A DNA stretch of 64,000 bases from Symbiodinium natans (GCA_905221605.1 CAJNDS010000180.1:259501-323500), one strand, 5' to 3'. Positions 1-10,341 are shown, numbered from the stretch's first letter. Made by a program: numbers and translations. Notes: generated by a model not told the origin, from the sequence alone.

Positions 1-50
1 TAAACCCCTGGGGGGTGGGGGCTTGGTACTGGCTTGTCCTTCTTTGCTGC

Positions 51-210
51 AGTGCTGAAGGCTAATGTGCTTGGGGCATCACTTTCACCTCTGAATTTGT
101 TAATCGTTGCCTCGCCCGCGCATGCCACTGTGAGAGTCGGAACCCCCAACCCCGAAAGCTCGGCTCTAGGGAAAAAGGATGGAAGGTTGACATCTTCCTG
201 AAACTTTCCA
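51..210 (+). CDS. Possible terminal exon, unknown protein
   Basis: An acceptor-like TTTGCTGCAG precedes an open frame reading VLKANVLGASLSPLNLL and onward to a stop near 210. A minus-strand frame is also open here, so strand is not certain. No family recognised. Confidence 0.3.
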
Positions 211-802
211 AAGCCGTGTGCTGCGCGGCCAGGCTCTCTGCTATATGGAGGAGCACTCATCACAGTTTGCGGTGTCAAATGCCCCTTGGGTTGAAAGTGC
301 GGATCGTCCCCTGGGGATGAGTATTGCGATCGGCCTGTGAGCCGGTGTGCTTGATTTTTGCTGCTTTTTGCACTTTGCCCGGTCGCAGCTAACCCAAACC
401 TCAAGAGGCTGCCTCAAACTGCGCACTGCCAGATTCCAAAAGGTCGACGCCATTCTTTTCAAGCTGCGTGGGCTCAAGGACGTGGACCTTTTTTGGGGGG
501 CTTCAGAACAATCGTACCCCAGGGTTTCTTCAAAAAGGGTTTCGGGTTTAGGGAACGAAAAATACCAGTACTGCCCAAAACCCTAAACCCTAAGCACCTC
601 AGGAATGAACTTAGGTTCACATCGAGGATTCCCCTTGGCAGGAATTGTTCGGCTCTTGCGTGGTACGGGGCTTCCGGTGGGTTCTTTGGGTATCCGCAAC
701 ACCCACTTTCTCTTGGCGAGACTGACTCGGGAGTGTTTGGACCCCTTTGCTTCTCTCTCGGATCTAAAGTAGTTGAAATCTTCATGGGTTTCCACTTGGG
801 AT

Positions 803-1040
803 GTTCCCCCTTCTACTAACAGTCCTTCGTAGTGAAACCCTAAACCCTAAACCCTAAACCCTAAACCCTAAACCCTAAACCCTGTTCCCTGCGGAGTGAT
901 CCCAGAGGGGGTCTGCTAGGCGGGTGGCAAAAAAAAACCCTAAACCCTAAACCTGAACCCTAAACCCTAAACCCTAATAATAGGGGGGTTACTATAATCC
1001 CTATGCAGGAGCTGTTAGTATAAGGGGGAACAACGCAAGG
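803..1040 (+). mobile_element. MITE family E, copy split by telomere tracts
   Basis: The left half (TTCCCCCTTCTACTAACAGTCC) lies at 803-827 and the right half (GGGGGGTTACTATAATCCC to TAAGGGGGAAC) at 985-1032. Compared with the compact copy at 15738-15832, the middle is replaced by two CCCTAAA tracts (836-883 and 940-980) and a GGCGGGTGGCAAAAAA junction. The sequence around the first tract, CTTCGTAGTGA and CTGCGGAGTGA, is an imperfect direct repeat. Confidence 0.65.
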
Positions 1041-1228
1041 TCCCACCAAAAAGCTGATCCTCGGGGTTCTACCACCTTTAGGGTTTTTTTTGGTTTTAGG
1101 GTTTAGGGTTAGGGTTTAGGGTTTAGGGTTCAGGGTTCAGGGTTTAGGGTTTAGGGTTTAGGGTTTAGGGTTTAGGGTTTAGGGTTTAGGGTTTAGGGAT
1201 AGGAGCATTCAAACCTCAACCTTGGCAG

Positions 1229-1286
1229 CAAAAGCATGAAGAAGAGCGGAAGGAGCCCTTGCAGAAGCAGAGCGGGTTCGTCAGCG
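1229..1286 (+). CDS. Internal exon, charged unknown protein
   Basis: Acceptor CCTTGGCAG, open frame QKHEEERKEPLQKQSGFVS, then a good GTAAGG donor. TTTAGGG tracts lie on both sides (ending 1197, starting 1318). Short, lysine- and glutamate-rich; no family recognised. Confidence 0.5.
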
Positions 1287-1518
1287 GTAAGGGCCCTGGG
1301 CTGCGAACACGTGTTGTTTAGGGTTTAGGGTTTAGGGCTCAGGGTTTAGGGTTTAGGCCTAGGGTTTAGGGTTTAGGGCTCAGGGTTTAGGGTTTAGAGC
1401 TCGGGGTTTAGGGTACTTAATGGGTTTGAATCTGGGCGCTCTGGGTTCGGTGCCCTTCTGGGCCTTTGCTGCATGTTTTTGCGCTCGGCGCCCGCGCTGA
1501 GGCGCAGATCTTAAAAAG

Positions 1519-1596
1519 ATGGCCGAGGACCGCTGGGCTCTCACGAAAGGCAAGGCAAAGCAATGCGGGGTGCAGCTTGTCAGCTCCTTTGCGTGA
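1519..1596 (+). CDS. Small coding segment or terminal exon
   Basis: The frame MAEDRWALTKGKAKQCGVQL runs to TGA at 1594-1596. Either a small ORF or a last exon after the AAAAAG at 1518. Opposite-strand frames overlap it; function unknown. Confidence 0.35.
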   Translation: MAEDRWALTKGKAKQCGVQLVSSFA

Positions 1597-1815
1597 GAAT
1601 TTTCCAAAAAAGGAACGTCGTGTCAGTCCAGATGCGGGAAAACACGCCCCCTCGGATTGCATGCTACAGGGGCCGGAATAATTGCAAATGATATCCCCTT
1701 ATGGTCCCTACAGAGTTATACTCTAGCACCCTCCAAAAACCCAAGCGCTTAAGCGGTCCAGGCTTAAGGGCACCCCGAATTTCTTGCTCAGTCATAGATA
1801 GCCCCATTTTTCAGG

Positions 1816-1950
1816 TGTGACAAGGGTGATGCAAGAGATGTTTCAGTGGACAGGCATTACGGAGATCAAAAATCTCATCACCCCAAGGAAGGCGAAATTA
1901 AGAAGAAGGCCAGTCGTTAGACCGCGAACTGGTCATAAGGCATGTGCTAT
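1816..1950 (+). CDS. Exon, unknown protein
   Basis: A pyrimidine-rich acceptor (CCCATTTTTCAG) is followed by the frame VTRVMQEMFQWTGITEIKNL, which turns basic (RKAKLRRR). The 3' end is unclear and the frame runs into AT-rich sequence. No family recognised. Confidence 0.45.
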
Positions 1951-2138
1951 AACCCTATCTAATTATATATATATATGTACCTTATATAGTCCCTACATAC
2001 CGAAGTAGCCCCCTAAATGGCCCTAAATAAGCCCCAAGGTCCCCCTCCTCTAGTCCCTTGAGACGGTACTAGCCGCATCACAAAATGGACAAGGGCAATG
2101 CGGAGCACCTGCGAACTAGCACTAAATGATCCCAAGCA

Positions 2139-2252
2139 GGGATGAAGTACACTCTCCGGGAAGGCAGCTTCGGGCGGGAGAGTTTCAAGCCACCTAGCTT
2201 GCCTTTCATGACCCACCTAAGAGAGGGGCGAAAGTCAGTATTGTCGTCTTGA
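2139..2252 (+). CDS. Terminal exon, unknown protein
   Basis: After CCCAAGCAG the frame reads GMKYTLREGSFGRESFKPPS and ends at TGA 2250-2252. The frame is more protein-like than the overlapping minus-strand ORF, which I treat as a shadow. Confidence 0.5.
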   Translation, partial: GMKYTLREGSFGRESFKPPSLPFMTHLREGRKSVLSS

Positions 2253-2780
2253 TTTTGGAACACGCAAGTAGTGAGGAGCCTAAATTTGTATGACGCCATG
2301 CCATTGCAAATTGGCGGTCGCGAAAGAGGTTTGCAGAAACAATGGCCAGGCTGAACAAAAAGGGCAAGAGCTTGATTTTTTTTTCATTTCCCTAGCATTG
2401 GCAGCTGCTTGACTAGTCCATTTAGCAGCCCTACACCCTGAACCCAAAACCCTAAACCCCAACAATCTTTAGCACTGCTGCCCCATTTGTTCCACGAGGT
2501 GCGAGGCAATCGGGGGGTTCCATTTGACAGGAATGGGGCAGACAGCTCTCCCAAGTGAAAGTTGCTGATTAAAGCTGCGAAAGATGTGGCCGTCAACGGA
2601 GAATGAGTCTGTGTGAGTTACGTTGTGTTGTGCGAACTGGTCATGCAACGCACGGTTGCTCCATCCATTGCCAAAAGCAGTTAAACTACATAAGGCACGC
2701 GTGGCAAAAGGCAGCTGAGTCGTACACATCATGACACGCCCTTCCACCTAAGCCTGGACCGGTGAAGCGCTTCAATGCAG

Positions 2781-3189
2781 CCTGCAAAAGACGTACCGCT
2801 GCCTTGAAAGTTTCAAAGAGGGCGAGCTTCTTGAAAATGACTTCCGCACACATGTGCTTGAAGCTGTGGAAGAGACGAAAGAGCCAGCCCCCGCACAGCG
2901 ACAAGCCGAACGTGCGAGGCACCAAGAGCCTCTAGCAGCCCGTCTCTGCGGTATTCAAGTATTCAATCGGAAGCCCTTAGAACTCAGATCGTATCACCCC
3001 TCCACTCTGGCCGTAGCCCTCATTCCCTTTTTGCTTTGGAAACCCCCTGTAAAACTAAAACGGGGCACCCCCTCTTTCTTCCTAGGTTACTCTTGGGTCT
3101 AGACCAGGAGCGAGGTGTGCCGCTCTGCGAGCACGAGGTGCTGACTCTCTCCCGCCGCTTTGGTTTGGGCCCCAGCATCCGGGTTTGAC
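2781..3189 (+). CDS. Two-exon gene piece, charged coiled-coil-like segment
   Basis: Exon 1 (about 2781-2950) reads LQKTYRCLESFKEGELLEND and later EAVEETKEPAPAQRQAERAR; a GT follows near 2951. Exon 2 (about 3108-3189) follows GACCAG and reads ERGVPLCEHEVLTLSRRFGL to TGA. The intron holds a 24-base block shared with 36038-36061. Family unknown. Confidence 0.5.
3045..3105 (+). repeat. Dispersed block shared with 36,000-36,062
   Basis: The block CCTAGGTTACTCTTGGGTCT and flanking AAACGGGGCACCC-like sequence recur at 36025-36061. Both copies lie just upstream of a pyrimidine/AG segment that may be a 3' splice site, so this could be the end of an intron-borne element. Confidence 0.6.
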
Positions 3190-3985
3190 AAATCATGCTG
3201 GTGATGTGTTGGAAACCCTACACCCTAAGCCCTAAACACTAAACCGATGCCTTGAGAGGGGCACCCCACCTTTTCCCATGAATGCTGAAGAACCGGACGC
3301 GCCCTCTGGGCCCCCTAGGAAAAAGATTCCCGCGCATGCAGAGCCCGACACGTAAAAAGACTTATCTTGCGCTCGCTCGCAATGGATTGCACGCGCTACA
3401 TTTCTTTCGCTGGCAACTTTAGTACTGGCGTTCTCTTCACACATTGATTCACCCAAAAGCCTGTCAAATACACTACTTAAAAAGGGGCTTTTGGACACAC
3501 CGCATGATTTTCCTTTGGGACGTACCATTCATCTCTCTCGTTCTTGTTCCACAGCCTTGTTGACCCATCACACCTTCAGACCCTGTTAACGCTCATAGAC
3601 TTGGAAATTAGGTGAAGGGAATGGACGGAATGAATGAGTGAGCCGAATGAACCAGCGAAATAAAGTGTGTTCACGGTGCTCTCTTCATTCTATTCATGCA
3701 TCGGGAGAAAAATATTCAGGGACGAGTAAAAAGACGTCGTTTTCGCCCATAGTGTACATAACAAGTTAATAACCCCACAAAATAGGTCTTTTATGAGCGG
3801 GGGAATTGCGCTCACGACTATTAGTTTCATGCGTTCACTCATGGTATTCGTTCGCTTGGCAATTAATATTCGTTCTTTTCATAGTTCTATCCGAGAGTTT
3901 GTAGGAAAAGAGACTAGGCAAAGAGACCCAAGAAGCACCAAACGGAACAAACATCTCTGTCCTACCCTTGCTCAGCTTTCTCCCA
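3190..3985. other. Mostly non-coding stretch
   Basis: Contains scattered CCCTAAAC remnants near 3218 and AT-rich sequence with many CATTC/GAATG motifs (3600-3900). A 98-codon minus-strand frame at 3232-3528 and a plus frame from 3793 are open, but neither has clear splice signals. Confidence 0.4.
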
Positions 3986-3986
3986 G

Positions 3987-4054
3987 GCAGATACGTGTGG
4001 ATTTTCGGGAAAGCTGCGGTCGACGCTGCGAAGCTGGCGCAGGCCCTCGAATGA
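3987..4054 (+). CDS. Terminal exon, unknown protein
   Basis: After CTTTCTCCCAG the frame reads RYVWIFGKAAVDAAKLAQAL and stops at TGA 4052-4054. All three plus frames are open here; I chose this one for its helix-like, balanced composition. A short TTTAGGG tract follows from 4077. Confidence 0.4.
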
Positions 4055-4557
4055 TCGGAGGCCTCTCGGCTACATGTTTAGGGTTTAGGGTTTAGGGTGT
4101 AGGGTTTGGGGTTTAGGGTTTAGGAATGATGAAGATGCGTTCCCTGATTGGTCAGAAGTCCTGAATTCTGCAACCTTGGTTCGATAACATGGCATAGTTG
4201 ACATCACACGACATCACGCATCTAATTGTGTTGCATGTTTGTTTCCAAGTATATCAGCCCAAAGGAATGTTAATAACAGTCTTCTTGTTAATATGGTTTC
4301 AAGGTGAGTATACGACAAGCGTGTGGATACTTTTCCCCGAGAGCTCCTTTCAGAAATGTTCGGTTCGTTTGTTTTAGTTTCGATTCGTTCCTCCCCCTCC
4401 ACCCCCTCCACGCCCTCCACCCCCTCCACCCCCTCCACCAGCATAACTTTGTATGTAGAGTGTGGTGCCATATTTGGTACTTGGGTCTAATTTTGCATGG
4501 CTGGTGTAGTTACATGCCATTGTCAACAAGCCTTCCGCTCTCTTCCCTTCCCCATGA

Positions 4558-4838
4558 AACCATGTGCAGTGCGGGTGGCAAAAAGTTAAACCATATTCAG
4601 CCTATTGACCTATTGAAGAAGCAAGTTTCCAGTGTTTCCAGGCGTCGCCAGGAGCTTTCACGACACTTCTCTTCAAATCCTGATGGCAGTGTTATAGTGA
4701 TGTTTCACCCTGGTGATCGGGAGTTGAGTGCTTTCTTGCTTTATGTCGTTGGTTGGCCCACACCGACAAAGCTCCCGATGTTGGCCATGGTCTTACACTC
4801 AATGCGCACGGCAGTCCGAATCGGAAGTACCCCCAACA
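4558..4838 (+). CDS. Exon, unknown protein
   Basis: One open frame spans RRQELSRHFSSNPDGSVIVM and YVVGWPTPTKLPMLAMVLHS. A possible acceptor TTTCCAG lies at 4640. The frame stays open into MITE D, which begins at 4844, so the exon probably ends just before it. Upstream (4380-4440) is a CCCTCCACC repeat, not coding. Confidence 0.5.
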
Positions 4839-4843
4839 CTAAA

Positions 4844-4943
4844 CTTATAGGGTTCTTAAGGGAGGGGTTCAAGGGGGTTATGTACATGTAACCCAAGGTT
4901 CCCTAATACCCCCTGAACCCCCCTCCAGTAAGAACCCTGTAAG
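4844..4943. mobile_element. MITE family D, about 100 bp
   Basis: A foldback with long imperfect terminal inverted repeats: left CTTATAGGGTTCTTAAGGGA, right TCCAGTAAGAACCCTGTAAG. A second copy is at 29821-29965. No ORF. It follows an exon directly. Confidence 0.8.
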
Positions 4944-4977
4944 AAAGCCGACACTGCCCTACACCCTAAACCACTAT

Positions 4978-5067
4978 TTTGCTTAAGAATCCCCCCAAAA
5001 TTCGAAATGTTCTTCCTTATAAGTGCAATATAGGGACCATTATATTTTTTCGGGGGTTCTTCAGCAA
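4978..5067. mobile_element. MITE family A, copy 1
   Basis: Terminal inverted repeat TTTGCTTAAGAATCCCCC against GGGGGTTCTTCAGCAAA, about 90 bp, with internal CTTCCTTATAAG. Related copies: 10126-10210 and 24985-25107. The right end TTCTTCAG doubles as a plausible 3' splice site for the exon that follows. Confidence 0.85.
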
Positions 5068-5187
5068 AGAGTAAAGCAACTCAGAATGGACCTGACTGCC
5101 GCGCAGCTGAAGGGTCGCCAGCTTGGTCGGATGCAAGACGCAGCCGTTCAAGTTGCAGCTCGCCCTCCCGCGCCCAAAGCTCCGAAG
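5063..5187 (+). CDS. Exon, helical unknown protein
   Basis: The frame reads QQRVKQLRMDLTAAQLKGRQ, then LGRMQDAAVQVAARPPAPKA. It starts at the AG of MITE A and ends at AGAG|GGTTTGGGG, the start of a degenerate telomere tract. Family unknown. Confidence 0.55.
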
Positions 5188-5558
5188 AGGGTTTGGGGTC
5201 TAAGGGTTTAGGGTTTAGGGGATAGGGTTTAGGGTTTAGGGTTTAGGGTGTAGGGTTTTGAGATCCGGGCATAATTGAAGCCTTAACACCCTACCACCCC
5301 CAAACAATCCGCAGTGCTTCAGACGAATGCTAGGCGGTTTCTTTGAGAGGCCTTTGGATCCGGTCTTACTCGAGGCGATCGCAAAGGTTGTCTCCCGCTG
5401 ACAAAGAGAAAAGGTGCTGCTGTCTAAATGCCTGTGCTAACGCTACACCCTATAACCTAATGCCCTGAACCCTAAACCCTAAACCCTAAACCCTAAACTT
5501 CAAGGCCCTGAACCCTAAATCCTGTCCCTTCTTGGGGCTAGGCACCTGACGTTTGCAG

Positions 5559-5605
5559 GCTCAGCGTTCAAGGGCTTCTTTCTGACCGAACGCCTGTCTC
5601 TCTAA
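5559..5605 (+). CDS. Short terminal exon
   Basis: Acceptor ACGTTTGCAG, frame GSAFKGFFLTERLSL, stop TAA 5603-5605. A CCCTAAA tract (about 5463-5500) lies upstream, possibly in the preceding intron. A 110-codon minus-strand ORF overlaps and is probably a shadow. Confidence 0.45.
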
Positions 5606-5823
5606 GTCTGCAAGACGAAGCCGTACGCTGCATTGGAGGCCCAAGAGTCCGCCCTTGACTAGCGAGCAGCAAGAGCCGCTGACTTCGAACTGCGGGAGAA
5701 GTGTTTATTCTGGTCATGCGCCTGCTTGCATAAATCCCCCCTACGATGACAGCACCACGCCGGACCAGCAGCTGCAAGTAAACATCAAGCATTTTCCCCC
5801 TCCCAAGCCTTGAAGCATGCAAC

Positions 5824-6320
5824 ATGGGCTCCGAGCCAGACCTCGACGCCCTCTTCGGACCCGAGGAAGCCGAGGCACCGCCGAATACAGGGGCAGCCAC
5901 CCTCGAGAGTCGACGTTGCCGAAAAACCCCCTAGGGCCCCTAAACCCTTAAACCGTAAACCCCTAAACCCCTAAACCCCTAAACCCTTAGACCCCTAAAC
6001 TGCCCTAAAACCCCTAAACCCCTAGACCCCTAAACCCCTAAACCCTTAAACCCTTAAACCCCTAAGCCCCTAAACCCCTAAGCCCTAAACCCCTAAGCCC
6101 CTAAACCCCTAAACCCCGAAACCCCTTAAGCGCCACTATTTGAAACCAGGCCGCTCCTGCGACCGAGTCTCCGGTGCCACAGGCAAGGAGGAGGGGGGTG
6201 TTTCACTGCTTCAGAGCTGAGATGCTGCTAAACCCTAAACCCGAAACCCGAAACCCTAAACCCTAAACCAGCTCCTTATGCGTTGGGTTCTGAGGTGGCA
6301 CCGGTTGCTAGGCCTTTTTG
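5824..6320 (+). CDS. First exons of an acidic/Ala-Pro-rich unknown protein
   Basis: The ATG at 5824 opens MGSEPDLDALFGPEEAEAPP. Further exon-like pieces are 6149-6200 (AAPATESPVPQARRRGV after AACCAG) and about 6270-6315 (PYALGSEVAPVAR). They are separated by a CCCCTAAA tract (5936-6126) and a short CCCTAAA tract. The MGS start would suit N-myristoylation (inference). Confidence 0.45.
5936..6126. repeat. Octamer variant tract (CCCCTAAA)n
   Basis: About 190 bases of an eight-base unit CCCCTAAA with CTTAAA, CCGTAAA and CCTAAG variants, lying between two exon-like pieces. The unit is the telomere heptamer with one extra C. Confidence 0.9.
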
Positions 6321-7029
6321 TTTTTGGTTGCTGCTGTCTTTGCTTTGAACGGTGGAGAAGGAGCTGGATCGCAGGTAGAATTTCGGAGGGCCATCACTGT
6401 ATAAGAGCTTGACGATGAAAGGGGAACTAGGGAACGAGACATTTAGGTTCCTCTGAACATACCCGACCCCTACCTTTACGTGGATCTTTTAGGCCCCCTA
6501 TGTTTTAGCTGGCTTTTACGACTGGGTTTCTGATGTTCCCCCTACACGTGAGCCAGCTGGCTGATTTTTGGCCTGGACCGCAAACTTGTCATAGCAGACG
6601 GGGACATGCAGAGGGAAGCTCATCTTGTCGTGGCATACTGGGTCATGCTACTTTGGTATACATGGTTTACTCTCGGCCACTCTGGGGAGCCTGACTTTTC
6701 ATGTTGATGTCGGCCTTTTAGAGTTTTGGTGTATAGGGGATCCCCGGGGGGGCTACCAGTAGGCCCTGATGAGAGGATGCCATGACTGAGGCATCATGTG
6801 GCCTTTTCTCCTTGTGGATCATGGGGAAGGGGTGTCTACGTTTTGCTTAATCGATGGTGTTGTGGTGTGGTGTTGTGGTTTGGTTTGTCCACTGTTGTGA
6901 TGTTACAACTTCCCCAAAGTGATCCCCTTCTACGCTAACTTTAAAAGCGCCCCCCATCTTTCCGATGAGAAGTAGTATTGCCGGTATTAGTCCCTGCAAT
7001 GTGGCCTGAGCGTCAGCTAGGCGGGTGGC
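6321..7029. other. No gene seen
   Basis: No frame of 60 codons on either strand. A possible degraded MITE E lies here (TTCCCCCTACACGTGAGCC at 6535; ATCCCCTTCTACGCTAACT near 6922), plus the junction GCTAGGCGGGTGGCAAAAAAA at 7016-7036, where the next tract begins. Confidence 0.5.
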
Positions 7030-7184
7030 AAAAAAATCCTTAAACCCTAAACCCTAAACCCTAAACCCTAAACCCTAAACCCTAAACCCTAAGCCCTAAG
7101 CCCTAAGCCCTAAGCCCTAAACCCTAAACCCTAAACCCTAAACCCTAAACCTTAAGCCCTAAGCCCTAAACCCTAAACCCTAAG

Positions 7185-8212
7185 TTCAGTGCTCATGTTG
7201 GAACAAGGTCCACCCGGCGCTTCGCTCAGCAGTCGAGACCCTGGTGGCAGAGGCGGGCGGAGTTGTCGACTTGCCGAGTAGTGGCGAACCTCCAGCTAAG
7301 GCTAAAACCCCCCAAAAACCCTGAAACCCTGAAACCCTAAAACCCTGAAACCCTGAAACCCTAAAACCCTGAAACCCAAAGACCCTCAAAACCCGCCACT
7401 GAGACATGATCGCGGGAGCAGCATACGACTTTCGGGCCGATGCGTTGAAAAAGCGCCTTCCTGCAAAGCCCTGTCCACTTGGAAGAGAACCATTTTTTGG
7501 GGCACTTAAGGGGTTTGTAAGTGGGTAATCAGTACGGTTACGGTTATAATTGGTGAATAAGTACCCTGAACCTCTAAGCATGCCTCTTGTTCTCCAGTCC
7601 TGGCCTCAAGCTCGCGCGGAGCTGATCGGGTCAGAGAGCGGCGACCAGCCGAGCAAGGCCTGCCGGGGCACGCTTCCGCGTGGCAAACCTGCAGCACCAG
7701 CCCTTCGCCATAAACCCATGATAAGAATGATAATACTTAAAATAGTAACACTAATAATAAGAATAGTACCAAAAATAGTAAGAGTAATACGAATAAAAAA
7801 AACCGGTTCTTGTCAGAATCCCCGCAATCGCCAGGGAGCCCGGCCGCCGCTGCCTGCCGCACTGGCGCGGGATGTGGACGCTGCAGTCGCGGCAGAGGGC
7901 CGTGCGGAATCTTGGCCCACGCTGGGGTGGTTCGTTTGCTTCCCCATTACCTGTCAAAATTAGGGCCGGCTCGTAGAATCGTAGAACTGCCTGACTCTCT
8001 GTTTCCAGCTTTTGCTTTTTTTTGCACCCATGAGCCTTACTTGCAGGACTGGACCGCCTGCCACGAGAAGGCAGCCGACAGATCTTGAGAAGGGGCGGAA
8101 GGGGAGGGCTGCAGGGTGCTCATGCTGGCACCGTGACAAGCCTTCTGCCAGCGCCGAATCTTCTGGGATTGTGTTCATTAGACTCAATAGAGCGATCCAC
8201 GACAACCCATGA
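7185..8212 (+). CDS. Multi-exon unknown gene
   Basis: Exon-like pieces: 7185-7305 (SAVETLVAEAGGVVDLPSSG), 7398-7510 (MIAGAAYDFRADALKKRLPA), 7597-7712 (SWPQARAELIGSESGDQPSK), about 7832-7930 (RPPLPAALARDVDAAVAAEG) and a last exon about 8048-8212 (SSGIVFIRLNRAIHDNP, TGA). Gaps hold a CCCTGAAA octamer tract (7318-7380), part of MITE B (7500-7578) and an AAT-rich run (7720-7800). Joining is inferred. Confidence 0.45.
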
Positions 8213-8334
8213 GACCGGAAGCAACAAAGGTCCTAAGCAAGGTCATTGTACTAGGTCTGCCATCAGGCTTCCAATTGCTTCCTTGTAAGGCTCTGAGGAG
8301 ATCCCTGGACTCGCAGTGGAGAGCTCCCACAGAC

Positions 8335-8548
8335 CCCTACTTAAAGCATCAGAGGACTTAGTAAGTAGGGTTAAAACTAGGCAACGATACTTACAATTAC
8401 TTGTCGCCCCAAGTCGGGTACTTATAACCCTACTTGCCAAGTCCCTGAACCTCCAAGTATAAACCCTATAAACCCTATAAACCCTATAAACCCTATAAAC
8501 CCTATAAACCAACCCTATAAAGCCTTAGTACCCTGAACCTCCAAGTAG
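8335..8548. mobile_element. MITE B-related segment with a (CCCTATAAA)n insert
   Basis: MITE B ends (CCCTGAACCTCCAAGTA at about 8441 and 8529, ATACTTACAATTACTTG) surround six copies of a nine-base unit CCCTATAAA at 8461-8520. The 3' end CCTCCAAGTA is present twice, before and after the array, so the array is flanked by a direct repeat of the element end. Confidence 0.6.
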
Positions 8549-8567
8549 TGACTCTGGGCGTGCAGGC

Positions 8568-8760
8568 GTCTGCCGTCAGACAGGAGGCCTGGGGCGCGCT
8601 TATCCGGGACAAAGGCTGGCAGCGACCCTCGGCTTTGGTTTGGGGTTTGGGGTTTGGGGTTTAGGGTTTGGGGTTTAGAGTTTAGGGTTTAGGGTTTAGG
8701 GGGCTGCCACTACCTGATGCCCTTCTGGCCAGACTTGGGCACAAGTGAGTTGCTGTCAGA
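8568..8760 (+). CDS. Two exon-like pieces around a GTTTGGGG/GTTTAGGG tract
   Basis: Piece 1 (8568-8638) follows GCGTGCAG; all frames are open (for example ASAVRQEAWGALIRDKGWQR). Piece 2 starts after TTTAG near 8700 and reads GCHYLMPFWPDLGTSELLSD to TGA. Using GTTTGG as donor and TTTAG as acceptor, the frame RAYPGQRLAATLGF joins GGCHYLMPF in phase. Confidence 0.4.
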
Positions 8761-8829
8761 TTCGTGATCCATGAGTAGCGGTCGGCTGCAGACGTATCTG
8801 GTCCAGGACCCTGTGACAAGGAGCTGTTC

Positions 8830-9360
8830 ATGCTGGCTTCTGTGATGCATCTTCATGTAGGACTGCACGGGAGTGTGAATGTTCATGAGCATCATTTTGA
8901 ACTTGCGAACATTGCCGAGGTGGAGCTTCTCCTGGCACTTTCTTCACACGCATCTGGCAGTGGATCCTCGGCGGTAAAGCATGCCGATGGGGTGTTCATC
9001 TTTGCACCGGCGGGGGTTTTCAGATCCTGTGCCCTCCTCTTCGTGCGCCTGCTCGATGACGACGTTCGAGCCGAGCGCGCTGAGGACGCCCTGCGTGCTT
9101 GCGCATCTGTGCGTGTGACTTCGGGGGTCAAAAATCTGGGTCAAAAATCGTTGCCTTTGATGTCTCCAAAACCGTGATGTTTCGTGGAGGCTGCGCAGTT
9201 GCTCGTGGCGGGGCAGTTTCCCATCACCTGCCTGCCCGAGACTACTCCAACGGGCTCGCGTGTGCGGAGACTGGAGAGGCTGGCCGACGACCCTGGCCCT
9301 GACAAGCTGAAAGAGCTGCTGTCCCAATCGCAACTCGAACACGTCAGGGGAGCAGGAGAT
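8830..9360 (+). CDS. Two-exon unknown gene with a possible 64-base intron
   Basis: Exon 1 contains HHFELANIAEVELLLALSSH and FVRLLDDDVRAERAEDALRA. The same frame continues as EAAQLLVAGQFPITCLPETT and LADDPGPDKLKELLSQSQLE, but TGA 9175-9177 interrupts it. A GT-AG intron about 9126-9189 would remove the TGA in phase 0. A GTAAGA donor ends exon 2 at 9360. Family unknown. Confidence 0.5.
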
Positions 9361-9379
9361 GTAAGAGTTTTTCTGAGTT

Positions 9380-9800
9380 AGGATGCCCCGTAGTGCCCTT
9401 GCTCCCCCCGGAGTACCCGCTCCGGAGAAAGTCCAGAGAATCCTTCAGAGCATAGAGAATCCAGCAGAACATCTACTCGTACAGAGAATCCGTTTTCGGA
9501 GAATTCCTGGAGTGTCTACTCACAGATGATTTCTTCTGAGTCGCTGCGGTTTGTAGTTTAGGTTGGGGATGTCCATGGGGTAAGCTGGTGTGGAACTCAG
9601 TTCGCCAAGAGGTTTGGATTCGCACCCTCAAGGCAGCCCTTTTTCTTTCCCGGTGCGCTCGAGTCGTGGCCAGCTCGAACGAGATGGAACTCCCTGGCAT
9701 ACTTGGATGGCAAGGCAGGTGTTGAGGGCTTGATAGGTTGAGTGGCCCCGAGCTAGGTGCTTCGAACTCCCTAAACCCTAAGCCCTAAGCCCTAAACCCA
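9380..9800. other. No clear gene
   Basis: A 75-codon minus-strand frame (9473-9700) is open but lacks convincing support. CCCTAAG/CCCTAAA units close the stretch at 9771-9799. Confidence 0.4.
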
Positions 9801-9807
9801 TTTCAGG

Positions 9808-9925
9808 GCTGCGGGGCTGATTGTCCCGCGAAAACCGACCTCATGCAGGTACCTGCAGCGTTTCCCTGGATTTCGAGGTGTGCTTCAAAGCCCGAGCCAT
9901 CTGAGCCAAGAACCCTTATGCCCTG
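9808..9925 (+). CDS. Cysteine-containing exon
   Basis: After CATTTCAG the frame reads GCGADCPAKTDLMQVPAAFP. A second frame reads TCSVSLDFEVCFKARAI to a stop. Both lie directly before MITE H. Family unknown. Confidence 0.35.
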
Positions 9926-9927
9926 AA

Positions 9928-10018
9928 GCTTAGTAGCTGAGTGAGCACACTTTACACTTTGGTGGATCCTATCATCCCTGAAAGCGTACACGTTTTTGGG
10001 GCTTATGAACTCAGCCAC
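9928..10018. mobile_element. MITE family H, copy 1
   Basis: The left end CTTAGTAGCTGAGT is the inverse of the right end ACTCAGCCACTAAG. It shares GGCTTATGAACTCAGC with the copy at 40815-40915. Confidence 0.75.
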
Positions 10019-10041
10019 TAAGTAAGGCCCTGAAGTTCTTA

Positions 10042-10341
10042 AGCCACTTCGAGGGCATGTCCGGGAGTGGCATCAGACCCTCCACTTCACAAGAGCTCTC
10101 TCTGTTGCCTGACTTCCCTACTATACTTAAGAACCCCGAAAAGAATAGTCTTCCTTATTAAGGGTATTGTAGGGAGTACTTTTTTTTTTGATTCTTTTGG
10201 GGTTCTTAAGAAAATAGTAGTTCCAGGCTGGACACCGGCTGGTACCCACCGAGCTCGGAAGCAACGTGGGGGCAGACGGCTGGAAGGAACAGCAGCCCAG
10301 GAATGACAGTAGGGGAGCCAGGTTTCTGCTGGCCAGCTAAT
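10042..10341 (+). CDS. Two exons split by a MITE A intron
   Basis: Exon 1 (10042-10125) reads SHFEGMSGSGIRPSTSQELS. MITE A (10126-10210) begins right after it. Exon 2 follows GTAGTTCCAG at 10225 and reads AGHRLVPTELGSNVGADGWK to TAA 10341. The MITE makes up most of the roughly 100-base gap. Protein unknown. Confidence 0.5.
10126..10210. mobile_element. MITE family A, copy 2
   Basis: An almost perfect terminal inverted repeat: CTTAAGAACCCCGAAAAGAA against TTCTTTTGGGGTTCTTAAG, 85 bp. The internal CTTCCTTATTAAGGGTATTG matches copies 1 and 3. Confidence 0.92.

Noticed and set aside
1-1200. The window being a chromosome end because of the telomere repeats
   Set aside because: Tracts occur in both orientations and throughout all 64 kb, with exon-like frames between them; no terminal array is present.
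7030-7185. CRISPR-like regular repeats
   Set aside because: The units are contiguous heptamers without unique spacers; no cas-like genes.
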